Positions 1-5,663 of a stretch of DNA of 5,663 nt are shown one piece after another. The translations under genes and the position numbers were made by a program. This DNA comes from Acidobacteriota bacterium (GTDB lineage: Bacteria > Acidobacteriota > Terriglobia > UBA7540). Numbering within the stretch: position 1 is the stretch's first letter; each line of letters starts with the position of its first letter. The notes below the pieces were generated by a model. That model ran no database searches. It was given only the letters and a program-made list of their open reading frames with translations, and was not told where the DNA came from. Location: assembly GCA_003171295.1 (NCBI GenBank), contig PMYF01000016.1:237-5899 (forward strand), in the 5' to 3' direction.

Positions 1-951
1 GATTTGCAGCGGCTCGCGCTGCCCCTGGCAGTCTCCGCATTTGCATACCAAATGCAGGACTTTCTCCGGCGCTACTTCTTCGCCACCAGCCAGAGCCGCC
101 GCGCGCTTGCCGATGACGCTCTCAGCTATCTTACTCAACTGCCTATCCTGTTTCTGCTGCATCGAGCGGGTCATCTGAACAGCGCAACAGCGCTATGGAC
201 GATGGCAGGAACCTCGATCGTCGGGCTGGCGCCGGGATGGATTTGGATGGAGCCGCTCAACTTCAACTGGAAGTGGATCAGGGCTATCTCGCTGCGTCAC
301 TGGAGAGTCTCTCGCTGGCTCACCGGATCAGCTTTGCTGGTGTGGACTTCCAGCAATCTCTTCGTAATCGCCGCCCCGGTCTGTTACGGCGCCGCCGCCG
401 CCGGCGTTCTGAAGGCCTCGCAGAATCTGATGGGCGTGACCCATGTCTGGTTTCAGGGACTGGACAACGTCGTTCCAGCGGAGACTGCGCGCCGGCTCAA
501 CCAATCCGGGGTGCATTCTATGCTGGCCTACACCCGGTCGATTCTGTTCAAGTGGGGCGGGCTAACATTGTTATTCGCTATCGTCATGGCGGCTGCGCCG
601 GGCTTCTGGCTGCGCTTGATCTACACGCCGGAGATGGTTCAGTACGGCTACATCCTGCGGCTCTATGCTCTTCTTTACGTCATCGTCTTTATAGGCGGCC
701 CGTTGCGCGCCGGTTTGCAGGCCCTGGAGTTTACCGTGCCGATCTTCTGGTCTTACATGACTATGACAGCTTTTGCCTTTGTCTTTGCGGTACCGATGGC
801 GAAGTGGCTGGGGCTGAGCGGTTCACTGCTCGGACTTCTCGGATCGCAGATTCTGTTTCAGGGTATCGTAGGCGCCGCCCTGTTCGTGAAATCAAGTCGC
901 GTCGCGCGGGAATCGGCTCTCGCATCGCAATCTTCCGCCATAGCAGAGTGA
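1..951 (+). CDS. Polysaccharide/lipid-linked glycan flippase (Wzx/MATE-like), C-terminal part
   Basis: The reading frame is open from the first base of the window, so this is the 3' part of a longer gene; the TTG at 4 is probably not the true start. About 315 residues remain, with some seven or eight hydrophobic segments separated by short basic loops (roughly residues 45-55, 65-82, 105-145, 180-205, 215-245, 250-268 and 272-295). The early stretch MQDFLRRYFFA followed by a paired-helix region resembles polysaccharide-biosynthesis flippases of the MOP superfamily, usually about 420-480 aa, so roughly the first 110-150 residues lie outside the window. Such proteins move undecaprenyl-linked oligosaccharides across the inner membrane. 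The downstream glycosyltransferases fit this role. The stop TGA at 949-951 is followed after 8 bases by the next start, which suggests one operon. The family call is fairly secure; the exact substrate is unknown. Confidence 0.8.
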   Translation, partial: DLQRLALPLAVSAFAYQMQDFLRRYFFATSQSRRALADDALSYLTQLPILFLLHRAGHLNSATALWTMAGTSIVGLAPGWIWMEPLNFNWKWIRAISLRHWRVSRWLTGSALLVWTSSNLFVIAAPVCYGAAAAGVLKASQNLMGVTHVWFQGLDNVVPAETARRLNQSGVHSMLAYTRSILFKWGGLTLLFAIVMAAAPGFWLRLIYTPEMVQYGYILRLYALLYVIVFIGGPLRAGLQALEFTVPIFWSYMTMTAFAFVFAVPMAKWLGLSGSLLGLLGSQILFQGIVGAALFVKSSRVARESALASQSSAIAE

Positions 952-954
952 GGA
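950..954 (+). promoter_or_regulatory. Ribosome binding site for the GT-C gene
   Basis: GAGGA lies 5 bases before the ATG at 960 and overlaps the flippase stop codon. This fixes the start of the 508-aa protein at 960 and points to translational coupling with the flippase. Confidence 0.65.
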
Positions 955-959
955 TAAAC

Positions 960-2486
960 ATGAAGTTTTTAGCAAAGAGCATGGATGGCCTGTCAAGGGA
1001 CGCTGGCCTTGAGATCTCGGACCTCCGTGTCGCAGCAGTGTTAGTCTTCGTGATTCTGAATCTCGCGGTGTTTCTTCTGCGTCTGGTCAGTGTCTGGCGC
1101 TATGGCGCGCTCTTTCCGTTCGACAGTGTCCTGCCAATCTATGCCGTCTGGAAAGGGGTCCACCACCTGCAAGTCTACGAGTGGCCGCTGGCGTATCCGT
1201 TTTCTCTTGCGCCGTACAACTATCTCTTCTACTACACCTACGTTTTTTTCCTAAGATCGGTCGGCGCAACCGGCGCCGGCATCATGACATGGGGGCGCTT
1301 ACTTACGCCGGTCTTCGTGATCGTGGGCGCAATAGCACAGTGGAAACTAGTGCAACATCATCTCAACTTGCGCGGCGCCCAGAGTGCGTTCTCGCTTTTC
1401 TTTGCGGTGGGCCTCTGGTCCTGCACTTCGATCGTCCGCCATTGGGCGCTCTGCATACGGCCTGACATGGGCGCCATCGCTCTGGTCATGGTTGCTCTTT
1501 ACGTGGTCGTGCGCCGGCCACGGTTTGGCTTCGTGTATGCGGGCGTGTTGTTTTATCTCGCGTGGTCGTTTAAGCAGTCCGTGGTTCTGGCGTTCGTCGG
1601 TGTCTGCTTGTTTCTGCTGTTTCACAAGCGGTGGCGGGATCTGTCAGTGCTGGCCACCATATTTGCTGTGTTAATTGCAGCAACGCTTCTCCTCGGAACC
1701 CCTGAGTACCGATACGACACCCTTGTCGCTACACGGCTCTACGGATTCAGCGTCATGTATGCCCTCCGAATCGTGCCAAAGTCCGTGGTTTCGAACGCAT
1801 ATTGGATTCTTGCTCCTATTGCTCTGTTGTTCGCGACGGGCGGACGCCGGGTCGACAATACCGCCCGTATGCTCATCATTGTTCTTGCCGTCGCGTTGCC
1901 CTGTGGGTTGGCCGCAATTACAAAAATAGGCGGCTGGGACAACTACATTCTCGAGGCCTTCGTCGCGGGTTCCACTCTGCTACAGTTAGCCGTCTTCACC
2001 GCGCCGGGGCGGTTAGTCAGCGCTCTCGTTATGTACGGTTGCATCATTCCGTCAATACAGCTCGCAACGGCGCCAAGCGGGCCCCATTTGCACACTTTCG
2101 GAACGGTGGGAATTGCCACACCGGACGAATACGCGGATGCCGTGGCGCTGCGCGACCGCCTGGCGCCAATGAAAAAACCAATCTTCAGCACTAACACGAT
2201 GTTTTCACTCCCTTGGTTTTCAAATGACAATCGCGCCCCTGCCTTGTTTATCGATTACGGCTTTCATAATGGCACGCGGGCTCGTTGTCAAAATGGATGC
2301 GTCGAAGGCATGCTGCAAAGGGGAGAAATCCCGACCGTGGTGCTGGAGAGTTCTGGCGACATTTTTCAGAGCAGCTTGAGTCCGAAGTACAAGAAGGTCG
2401 GCGAGGCCCGTGAATCAGACAGAATGTGGAGTATTTACGAGTTCACTCCTCAAGCTCAAAATCCCGATCCGTCAATAAGGCAATAG
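960..2486 (+). CDS. Polytopic membrane glycosyltransferase, GT-C fold (GT39/ArnT-like)
   Basis: This 508-aa protein has about 11-12 predicted membrane helices between residues 23 and 368, then a soluble C-terminal region (about 370-508) likely to be periplasmic. GT-C enzymes transfer a sugar from a polyprenyl-phosphate donor on the outer face of the inner membrane. Supporting marks are an acidic residue in the first outer loop (FPFD, D55), the RPD motif at 167-169 before a helix, and KIGGWDNYILE at 322-332, which resembles the K-x-G...Y-x-x-E pattern of GT39-like proteins. The tail contains a C-x3-C pair (C443, C447). The frame is open further upstream to 195, but that part overlaps the flippase and is Arg-rich, so the ATG at 960 with its own ribosome binding site is preferred. 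The next gene lies 39 bases downstream. It could instead be an uncharacterised GT-C relative with another acceptor; no substrate can be assigned. Confidence 0.72.
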   Translation: MKFLAKSMDGLSRDAGLEISDLRVAAVLVFVILNLAVFLLRLVSVWRYGALFPFDSVLPIYAVWKGVHHLQVYEWPLAYPFSLAPYNYLFYYTYVFFLRSVGATGAGIMTWGRLLTPVFVIVGAIAQWKLVQHHLNLRGAQSAFSLFFAVGLWSCTSIVRHWALCIRPDMGAIALVMVALYVVVRRPRFGFVYAGVLFYLAWSFKQSVVLAFVGVCLFLLFHKRWRDLSVLATIFAVLIAATLLLGTPEYRYDTLVATRLYGFSVMYALRIVPKSVVSNAYWILAPIALLFATGGRRVDNTARMLIIVLAVALPCGLAAITKIGGWDNYILEAFVAGSTLLQLAVFTAPGRLVSALVMYGCIIPSIQLATAPSGPHLHTFGTVGIATPDEYADAVALRDRLAPMKKPIFSTNTMFSLPWFSNDNRAPALFIDYGFHNGTRARCQNGCVEGMLQRGEIPTVVLESSGDIFQSSLSPKYKKVGEARESDRMWSIYEFTPQAQNPDPSIRQ

Positions 2487-2504
2487 GCAATCCTGGTCAA
2501 ATCA

Positions 2505-2510
2505 GAGGAG
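2505..2510 (+). promoter_or_regulatory. Ribosome binding site for the GT2 gene, unusually far from the start
   Basis: GAGGAG is a strong Shine-Dalgarno match but ends 15 bases before the ATG at 2526, longer than the usual 5-9. No ATG, GTG or TTG lies in frame between them, and the protein begins in the normal place for its family, so the ATG at 2526 is kept. Confidence 0.45.
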
Positions 2511-2525
2511 ACCGCACAAACATTC

Positions 2526-3452
2526 ATGAAGGACCCTATAGTCACCATCGTTGTGCCGATCCACAACGGGTCGGCTTATCTTTCCGAGACGCTCGATTCC
2601 CTGTTGTCTCAGACCTTCAGGGATTTTGAGCTGCTTGCGATCGATGATGGAAGCACGGATGCATCGAGCGATGTTGTCCGTTCCTTGAAGGACGAGCGGG
2701 TGCGCTTGATTCAGAAGATTAATGGCGGACTTTGCGAGGCGTTGAATCTGGGAATCGCGGAAGCCAAAGCGCGCTATGTCGCTCGCAGCGACCAAGATGA
2801 CATCAGTTTTCCGGAACGGCTGGAACGGCAACTGCAAGTGATGGAGGATCACCCGGAAGCGATCGCCCTTTTCGCTTACAACACCAAATTCGGGCGTAAA
2901 CACCGCTGGTCGAACGCGGACAAATTGGTGATGGCAACAGGCGAACTAAAGGAGTACGAGCCGATGAAAGACGGCTGCCTGTTAGGTTCAACCATGTTTG
3001 CGCGAACCGCGGCGCTGAGATCCATCGGCGGCTTTCGACAATCCTACTACCCCGCCGATGATTGGGATCTGGAATGTAGATTGGCGCAAGTGGGCAAGGT
3101 TTTGATCCTGCGCGAACCATTGACCGCCTACCGCTTTCAAACAAGCGCAAATACATATCGGGTGTTTGCGGATATGCGAGAAAAATCGCGCTGGACAAAA
3201 GACTCTTACCGGCGGCGGTTGCAATTTCTGCCGGAACTTACCTTTGAGCAGTTCCGGCTTGTCCAGGCAAATGATCTTTGGTCGCGCATGGGCCGGTATT
3301 GCAGGGATTCGTCTAAACTGCACATGCGGATCGCAGGCCAAAGATATCTGGATGGCCGCTATCTCGCAGCCGCTGGCCACCTGGTTCGCGCTGTTATGAC
3401 CGATCCTTCAGACATGGCCAGACGCGTGGTGCGATACTTCAGTCGCTCATGA
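2526..3452 (+). CDS. Family 2 glycosyltransferase (GT-A fold)
   Basis: This 308-aa cytoplasmic, probably membrane-associated enzyme transfers a sugar from a nucleotide-sugar donor to a growing lipid-linked glycan. The family signature is clear. It starts with the beta-strand IVTIVVPIHNGSAYL (5-19), then has the nucleotide-binding DDGSTD (40-45), the NGGLCEALNLGI segment (66-77), and the metal-binding DxD-type motif in SDQDD (D89-x-D91). The acceptor/catalytic region CLLGSTMFAR (151-160) is followed by ADDWDLECRL (177-186), matching the (E/D)DxDL motif near the catalytic base. Residues from about 210 form a helical, Arg-rich tail with no transmembrane helix, as in many O-antigen transferases. 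Length is typical of the family. Its TGA overlaps the ATG of the next gene (ATGA, 3449-3452), so the two are probably translationally coupled. The sugar specificity cannot be read from the sequence. Confidence 0.9.
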   Translation: MKDPIVTIVVPIHNGSAYLSETLDSLLSQTFRDFELLAIDDGSTDASSDVVRSLKDERVRLIQKINGGLCEALNLGIAEAKARYVARSDQDDISFPERLERQLQVMEDHPEAIALFAYNTKFGRKHRWSNADKLVMATGELKEYEPMKDGCLLGSTMFARTAALRSIGGFRQSYYPADDWDLECRLAQVGKVLILREPLTAYRFQTSANTYRVFADMREKSRWTKDSYRRRLQFLPELTFEQFRLVQANDLWSRMGRYCRDSSKLHMRIAGQRYLDGRYLAAAGHLVRAVMTDPSDMARRVVRYFSRS

Positions 3453-4903
3453 AGGTCGGAATTGAATTACCTGGCTCGCTCCGGTGCGAGAACAAACGAG
3501 CGGGAAAACATACGCACAACTGTTCCGGGGTGGAAATGCAAGAAACGTCGCCGCTGTCCCCGCAGTCTCCTGTAATGCCGTTGAGTGAATTCCTTCCAGC
3601 ACTCTTTTGGGCGCTCGACGGGGAAGGAGTGCACTTTTGCGTTTTGCGGAATTACGAAGGATTCCCGGCCAACAACGTCGGCAGCGACGTAGATTTCCTG
3701 ATTTATCCTGCCGAGCTGCAGCGTGTCCTCAGGGCAGTTCTCTCCATTCAGGGAATTCGAATCGTCGGCTATATGCAGCGTTCCTATGTAGCTTCCATGT
3801 TCCTGGAAGGCACAGCTTCGATTGATGGCTCCCGTTCGCTGCAGCTCGATTTTCTCTGGAGCCTGAGTTGGAAGGAGATGCCTTACCTGCCGGCGAGTGG
3901 CGTACTACAATCGGCGATGCCGTATTCAGCCGGCAACTTGAAGTTTTTTGTGCCGCTGCCGGTTCACGAGGCGATAATTTCTCTACTCACGAGCCTGATT
4001 TATGGTGGATGGGCCAGGGAAAAATATTTACCGGGAGTACAGCGAACGTTCTCCGGAAACAGACTCGAAGTGGTTGCCGCCCTGACGCCACAGTTCGGGC
4101 GGAGGACTGCAACACGATTGGTGGACACGGTGATTCGCGGCGACCGCCGCGAGATCCACCGCTGCGTATGGCTGATTCGGGTCGCACTGACTCTGCGCAG
4201 CCTGTTACAGAGGCCGTTTCGCAGTATTCAGGGCATTGTTAGGTACTATGCGCGCGAAATCGCGATCCGCTTTTCGCCCCGGTACATGACAACCGTGTGC
4301 ATCCTGTGTCCGGACGACTGCGGCAAGGCGGCTATTATCAATAACCTTATGCCGCTGCTCCATTCCGCGGCTAAGTGCGTGGAGAAGCGCCATTTCAGCC
4401 TGCGATTGCCCTTTGCGCGCGAATCTTCGAGAATATCCGCGAGTGCGGATCGCCATGCGCAAACTCCAGACGGTCCCTTCGTTTCCATGGCAAAGATCGT
4501 GCTGTGGCTGCTGCAAGAGTGGCTAGGCCAATTCATCGGAAAGAAGAATTGCACGCTCCGTCTCTTCGTCAACTATTACCACGACTTGTTATTCGATCCT
4601 AAGAGGTACAACTATCGTGGCCCCATGTGGTTCGCGCGACTTATTGGCAGGCTGACTCCGTCTCCTGATCTTTGGATATTGCTGGACCCAGCCGCGGAAA
4701 GAATGCAATCGATGAACCATGAAGTTCTTCCTGCGCAAAAACTCAGTCAACTCGAAGCCTGTTGCTCCTTTGTGAAGACGAGAAATAGGTACGTCGTTCT
4801 GGACGCAGGCAAGCCGGCGGCTAGCGTCACAGAGGAGGCCTATTCTGCCGTTATCGATATGCTTGCGCGGCGCGCAGACAAGCTGATAAAGAACCGGTTA
4901 TAA
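3449..4903 (+). CDS. Nucleotidyltransferase-like domain fused to a degenerate thymidylate-kinase-like (pseudokinase) domain
   Basis: This soluble 484-aa protein has two domains. Residues about 46-260 resemble uncharacterised nucleotidyltransferases of the Pol-beta superfamily: FCVLRNYEGFP (63-73), then GSDVDFLI (78-85) supplying the acidic pair D80/D82, and LQLDFLW (131-137) supplying a likely third acidic residue, D134. Residues about 282-484 align without gaps to the kinase encoded at 5034-5660. Here the P-loop reads CPDDCGKA (287-294), losing the first two glycines and the Ser/Thr. The DR motif is replaced by V374-N375, and the LID arginines become Q420 and M422. Structural segments survive, such as YYHDLL (376-381) and GPMWFARLIGRL (391-402). 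Inference: the C-terminal half no longer phosphorylates but still folds, perhaps binding a ligand or the intact kinase. The frame is uninterrupted, so this is not a decayed gene. The ATG at 3449 overlaps the preceding stop, but it has little Shine-Dalgarno sequence and the first ~42 residues look unlike the domain; ATG 3536 or 3575 are alternative starts. The biological role is unknown. Confidence 0.75.
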   Translation: MKVGIELPGSLRCENKRAGKHTHNCSGVEMQETSPLSPQSPVMPLSEFLPALFWALDGEGVHFCVLRNYEGFPANNVGSDVDFLIYPAELQRVLRAVLSIQGIRIVGYMQRSYVASMFLEGTASIDGSRSLQLDFLWSLSWKEMPYLPASGVLQSAMPYSAGNLKFFVPLPVHEAIISLLTSLIYGGWAREKYLPGVQRTFSGNRLEVVAALTPQFGRRTATRLVDTVIRGDRREIHRCVWLIRVALTLRSLLQRPFRSIQGIVRYYAREIAIRFSPRYMTTVCILCPDDCGKAAIINNLMPLLHSAAKCVEKRHFSLRLPFARESSRISASADRHAQTPDGPFVSMAKIVLWLLQEWLGQFIGKKNCTLRLFVNYYHDLLFDPKRYNYRGPMWFARLIGRLTPSPDLWILLDPAAERMQSMNHEVLPAQKLSQLEACCSFVKTRNRYVVLDAGKPAASVTEEAYSAVIDMLARRADKLIKNRL

Positions 4904-5033
4904 GTTTGTTGTATTTACGCCTGTGAGCAAGGCTCTGCATAATTAGGCGAATGAAGCTACGGTGCCTGATGCAGTTTACCGCAAAAAGCTCCGCCACGCT
5001 TTTCAGCAGAATGGTTGAACGATCAGCGAAAGA
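4904..5033 (+). other. Intergenic spacer of 130 bases before the kinase gene
   Basis: This is the only real gap in the window. It holds a weak candidate promoter (4914-4943), the first part of a 36-codon open frame (4951-5061), and a weak AT-rich hairpin (AAAAGC at 4984-4989, GCTTTT at 4998-5003). There is no convincing terminator, tRNA or known RNA element. The gap suggests that the kinase gene may be expressed partly on its own. Confidence 0.5.
4914..4943 (+). promoter_or_regulatory. Candidate sigma-70-like promoter for the kinase gene
   Basis: TTTACG (4914-4919, 4 of 6 to the -35 consensus) and CATAAT (4938-4943, 5 of 6 to the -10 consensus) are 18 bases apart, in the only long gap of the operon. 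Such matches arise often by chance, so this is a weak call. Confidence 0.25.
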
Positions 5034-5061
5034 TTGCGATCGAAGGAAGGCCTCAAACTGA
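4951..5061 (+). other. Possible small ORF (36 codons) leading into the kinase gene
   Basis: An ATG at 4951 opens 36 codons (beginning MKLRCLMQFTAK) that end in a TGA at 5059-5061. That stop overlaps the CTG at 5058, an alternative start of the kinase, in a CTGA arrangement. The Shine-Dalgarno sequence before 4951 is poor (TTAGGCGA). The peptide is Lys/Arg/Ser-rich and resembles nothing I recognise. It could be a coupling leader peptide or, more likely, a chance open frame. Confidence 0.15.
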
Positions 5062-5660
5062 AGATAGTAATTCTCGGTCCCGATGGAGCGGGTAAAAGCT
5101 CTGTCATTCAGGGATTAATGCGAAACCTGAGCCAGGGTGGTCGCGTCGTAAAGATGCGTTACCTGAAGCCGCCAATCGTCTTCGTGCGGCGAGGCGAACA
5201 GGTAACTATTAACCCCGATCCTCAGAGCAAGCCGCCCCGGTCGGCGCTGACCTCCATTATAAAGATACTCGTTTGGCTTATGGAAGAGTGGTACGCGCAT
5301 CTTTTTTGGGATAAAAGAGAAACTCTGCTCATTTGCGACCGCTACTATCATGATCTTTTGGTTGACCCAATACGGTATCGTTACGGAGGGCCGCTCTGGA
5401 TAGCCCGATTAGTCGGGAAGCTGATGCCGGAGCCGAGCCTGTGGGTGCTATTGGATGCTTCTCCGGAAGTGTTGCGAGCGCGCAAGCAGGAAGTTTTTCC
5501 GGAGGAAACCGCGCGGCAACGCTGTGCATACCAGGCCTTCATCCTGGACCAAAAGAACTATGTGATCATAGATGCTTCGCAATCGCTGGACAAAGTGATA
5601 GCTGATGTGGAGTATGCCATCACAGGAGCAGCGATCGAGCACAAAGGCAATCGTGGATAA
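5034..5660 (+). CDS. Thymidylate-kinase-like P-loop kinase of a polysaccharide cluster
   Basis: From the TTG at 5034 the protein is 208 aa; from the CTG at 5058, with a much better ribosome binding site, it is 200 aa. Either is close to the length of thymidylate kinases. Motifs are intact: Walker A GPDGAGKSS (15-23), the DR motif in CDRYYHD (D102, R103), a beta-strand ending in LLD (139-141), and the LID region with R148, R150 and K151. A helix-rich insert, WLMEEWYAHLFW (81-92), precedes the DR strand. The family phosphorylates a nucleotide or similar substrate using ATP. In surface-glycan clusters its role is unproven: it could act on a sugar nucleotide, a lipid or another acceptor rather than dTMP. 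It follows its degenerate paralogue (3449-4903), to which it aligns without gaps for about 186 residues with roughly 65 identities by hand count. Kinase fold is secure; substrate is not. The start is the main uncertainty. Confidence 0.8.
   Translation: MRSKEGLKLKIVILGPDGAGKSSVIQGLMRNLSQGGRVVKMRYLKPPIVFVRRGEQVTINPDPQSKPPRSALTSIIKILVWLMEEWYAHLFWDKRETLLICDRYYHDLLVDPIRYRYGGPLWIARLVGKLMPEPSLWVLLDASPEVLRARKQEVFPEETARQRCAYQAFILDQKNYVIIDASQSLDKVIADVEYAITGAAIEHKGNRG
5043..5050 (+). promoter_or_regulatory. Strong Shine-Dalgarno inside the annotated start of the kinase gene
   Basis: AAGGAAGG lies downstream of the TTG at 5034 and exactly 7 bases before an in-frame CTG at 5058. No comparable site precedes the TTG. 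This favours initiation at the CTG, which would give a protein beginning M-K-I-V-I-L-G-P-D, the usual form for P-loop kinases. Confidence 0.5.
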
Positions 5661-5663
5661 GGT
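5653..5663 (+). CDS. Possible start of a following gene, cut by the window edge
   Basis: A GTG at 5653 overlaps the kinase stop (GTGGATAA) and is open to the end of the window. AAAGG (5643-5647) lies 5 bases upstream as a plausible ribosome binding site. Only three codons are visible, so no product can be named and the call rests on spacing alone. Confidence 0.2.

Noticed and set aside
391..404. GCC trinucleotide tract
   Set aside because: It simply encodes an alanine run within a membrane helix of the flippase; no sign of a longer repeat array or phase-variable tract.
195..959. In-frame open extension of the GT-C gene upstream to 195, adding 255 residues
   Set aside because: It overlaps the flippase coding frame throughout, is Arg-rich with a run of arginines produced by the GCC tract near 391, and lacks membrane character. 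The ATG at 960 has its own ribosome binding site.
2487..2525. Fusion of the GT-C and GT2 proteins by readthrough, as both are in the same frame
   Set aside because: There is a clean TAG at 2484-2486, a Shine-Dalgarno before the next ATG, and both proteins have complete family boundaries.
2502..3380. Long reverse-strand open frames opposite the GT2 gene
   Set aside because: They mirror a clearly coding + strand gene, have no recognisable domains, and overlap one another in different frames.
4289..4903. The degenerate kinase domain as a decaying pseudogene
   Set aside because: The frame is uninterrupted, the length and spacing match the active paralogue without gaps, and the structural core is well conserved.
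4984..5003. AAAAGC/GCTTTT hairpin as a terminator
   Set aside because: The 6-bp stem has four A-T pairs and is followed by only a short T run, too weak to call a terminator.

Overview
The window is a stretch of an extracellular or lipopolysaccharide-type surface polysaccharide (O-antigen/EPS) gene cluster. All supported genes lie on the + strand and are tightly packed. GC content is moderately high (by eye about 55-58%). The protein style (a flippase with a DFLRR-type motif, GT-C and GT2 glycosyltransferases, and a thymidylate-kinase-like protein) suits a Gram-negative soil or environmental bacterium such as an acidobacterium or proteobacterium. The sequence alone does not fix the taxon. There are no tRNA, rRNA, CRISPR, insertion-sequence or phage features.

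Layout: (1) 1-951, the C-terminal part of a multi-pass polysaccharide flippase, cut by the window edge. (2) 960-2486, a 508-aa polytopic membrane protein of GT-C (GT39/ArnT-like) type. (3) 2526-3452, a cytoplasmic GT2 glycosyltransferase. (4) 3449-4903, a 484-aa two-domain protein joined to gene 3 by an ATGA overlap. Its N-terminal half looks like a nucleotidyltransferase with intact acidic residues. Its C-terminal ~200 residues are a thymidylate-kinase fold in which the nucleotide-binding motifs are degraded. (5) After a 130-base gap, 5034-5660 (start uncertain, possibly a CTG at 5058), a stand-alone thymidylate-kinase-like protein with all motifs intact. A further gene may begin at the extreme right edge (GTG at 5653).

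How the genes may work together: GT2 would add a sugar to a lipid-linked intermediate in the cytoplasm, and the flippase would move the lipid-linked glycan across the inner membrane. The GT-C enzyme would add a sugar from a polyprenyl-phosphate donor on the periplasmic side. The last two genes are the unusual part: an intact P-loop kinase next to a collinear paralogue that has lost the P-loop Ser/Thr, the DR motif and the LID arginines, and that is fused to a nucleotidyltransferase-like domain. The pair aligns by hand without gaps over about 186 residues. This looks like an active kinase/pseudokinase pair, with a likely but unproven role in modifying or regulating the polysaccharide pathway.
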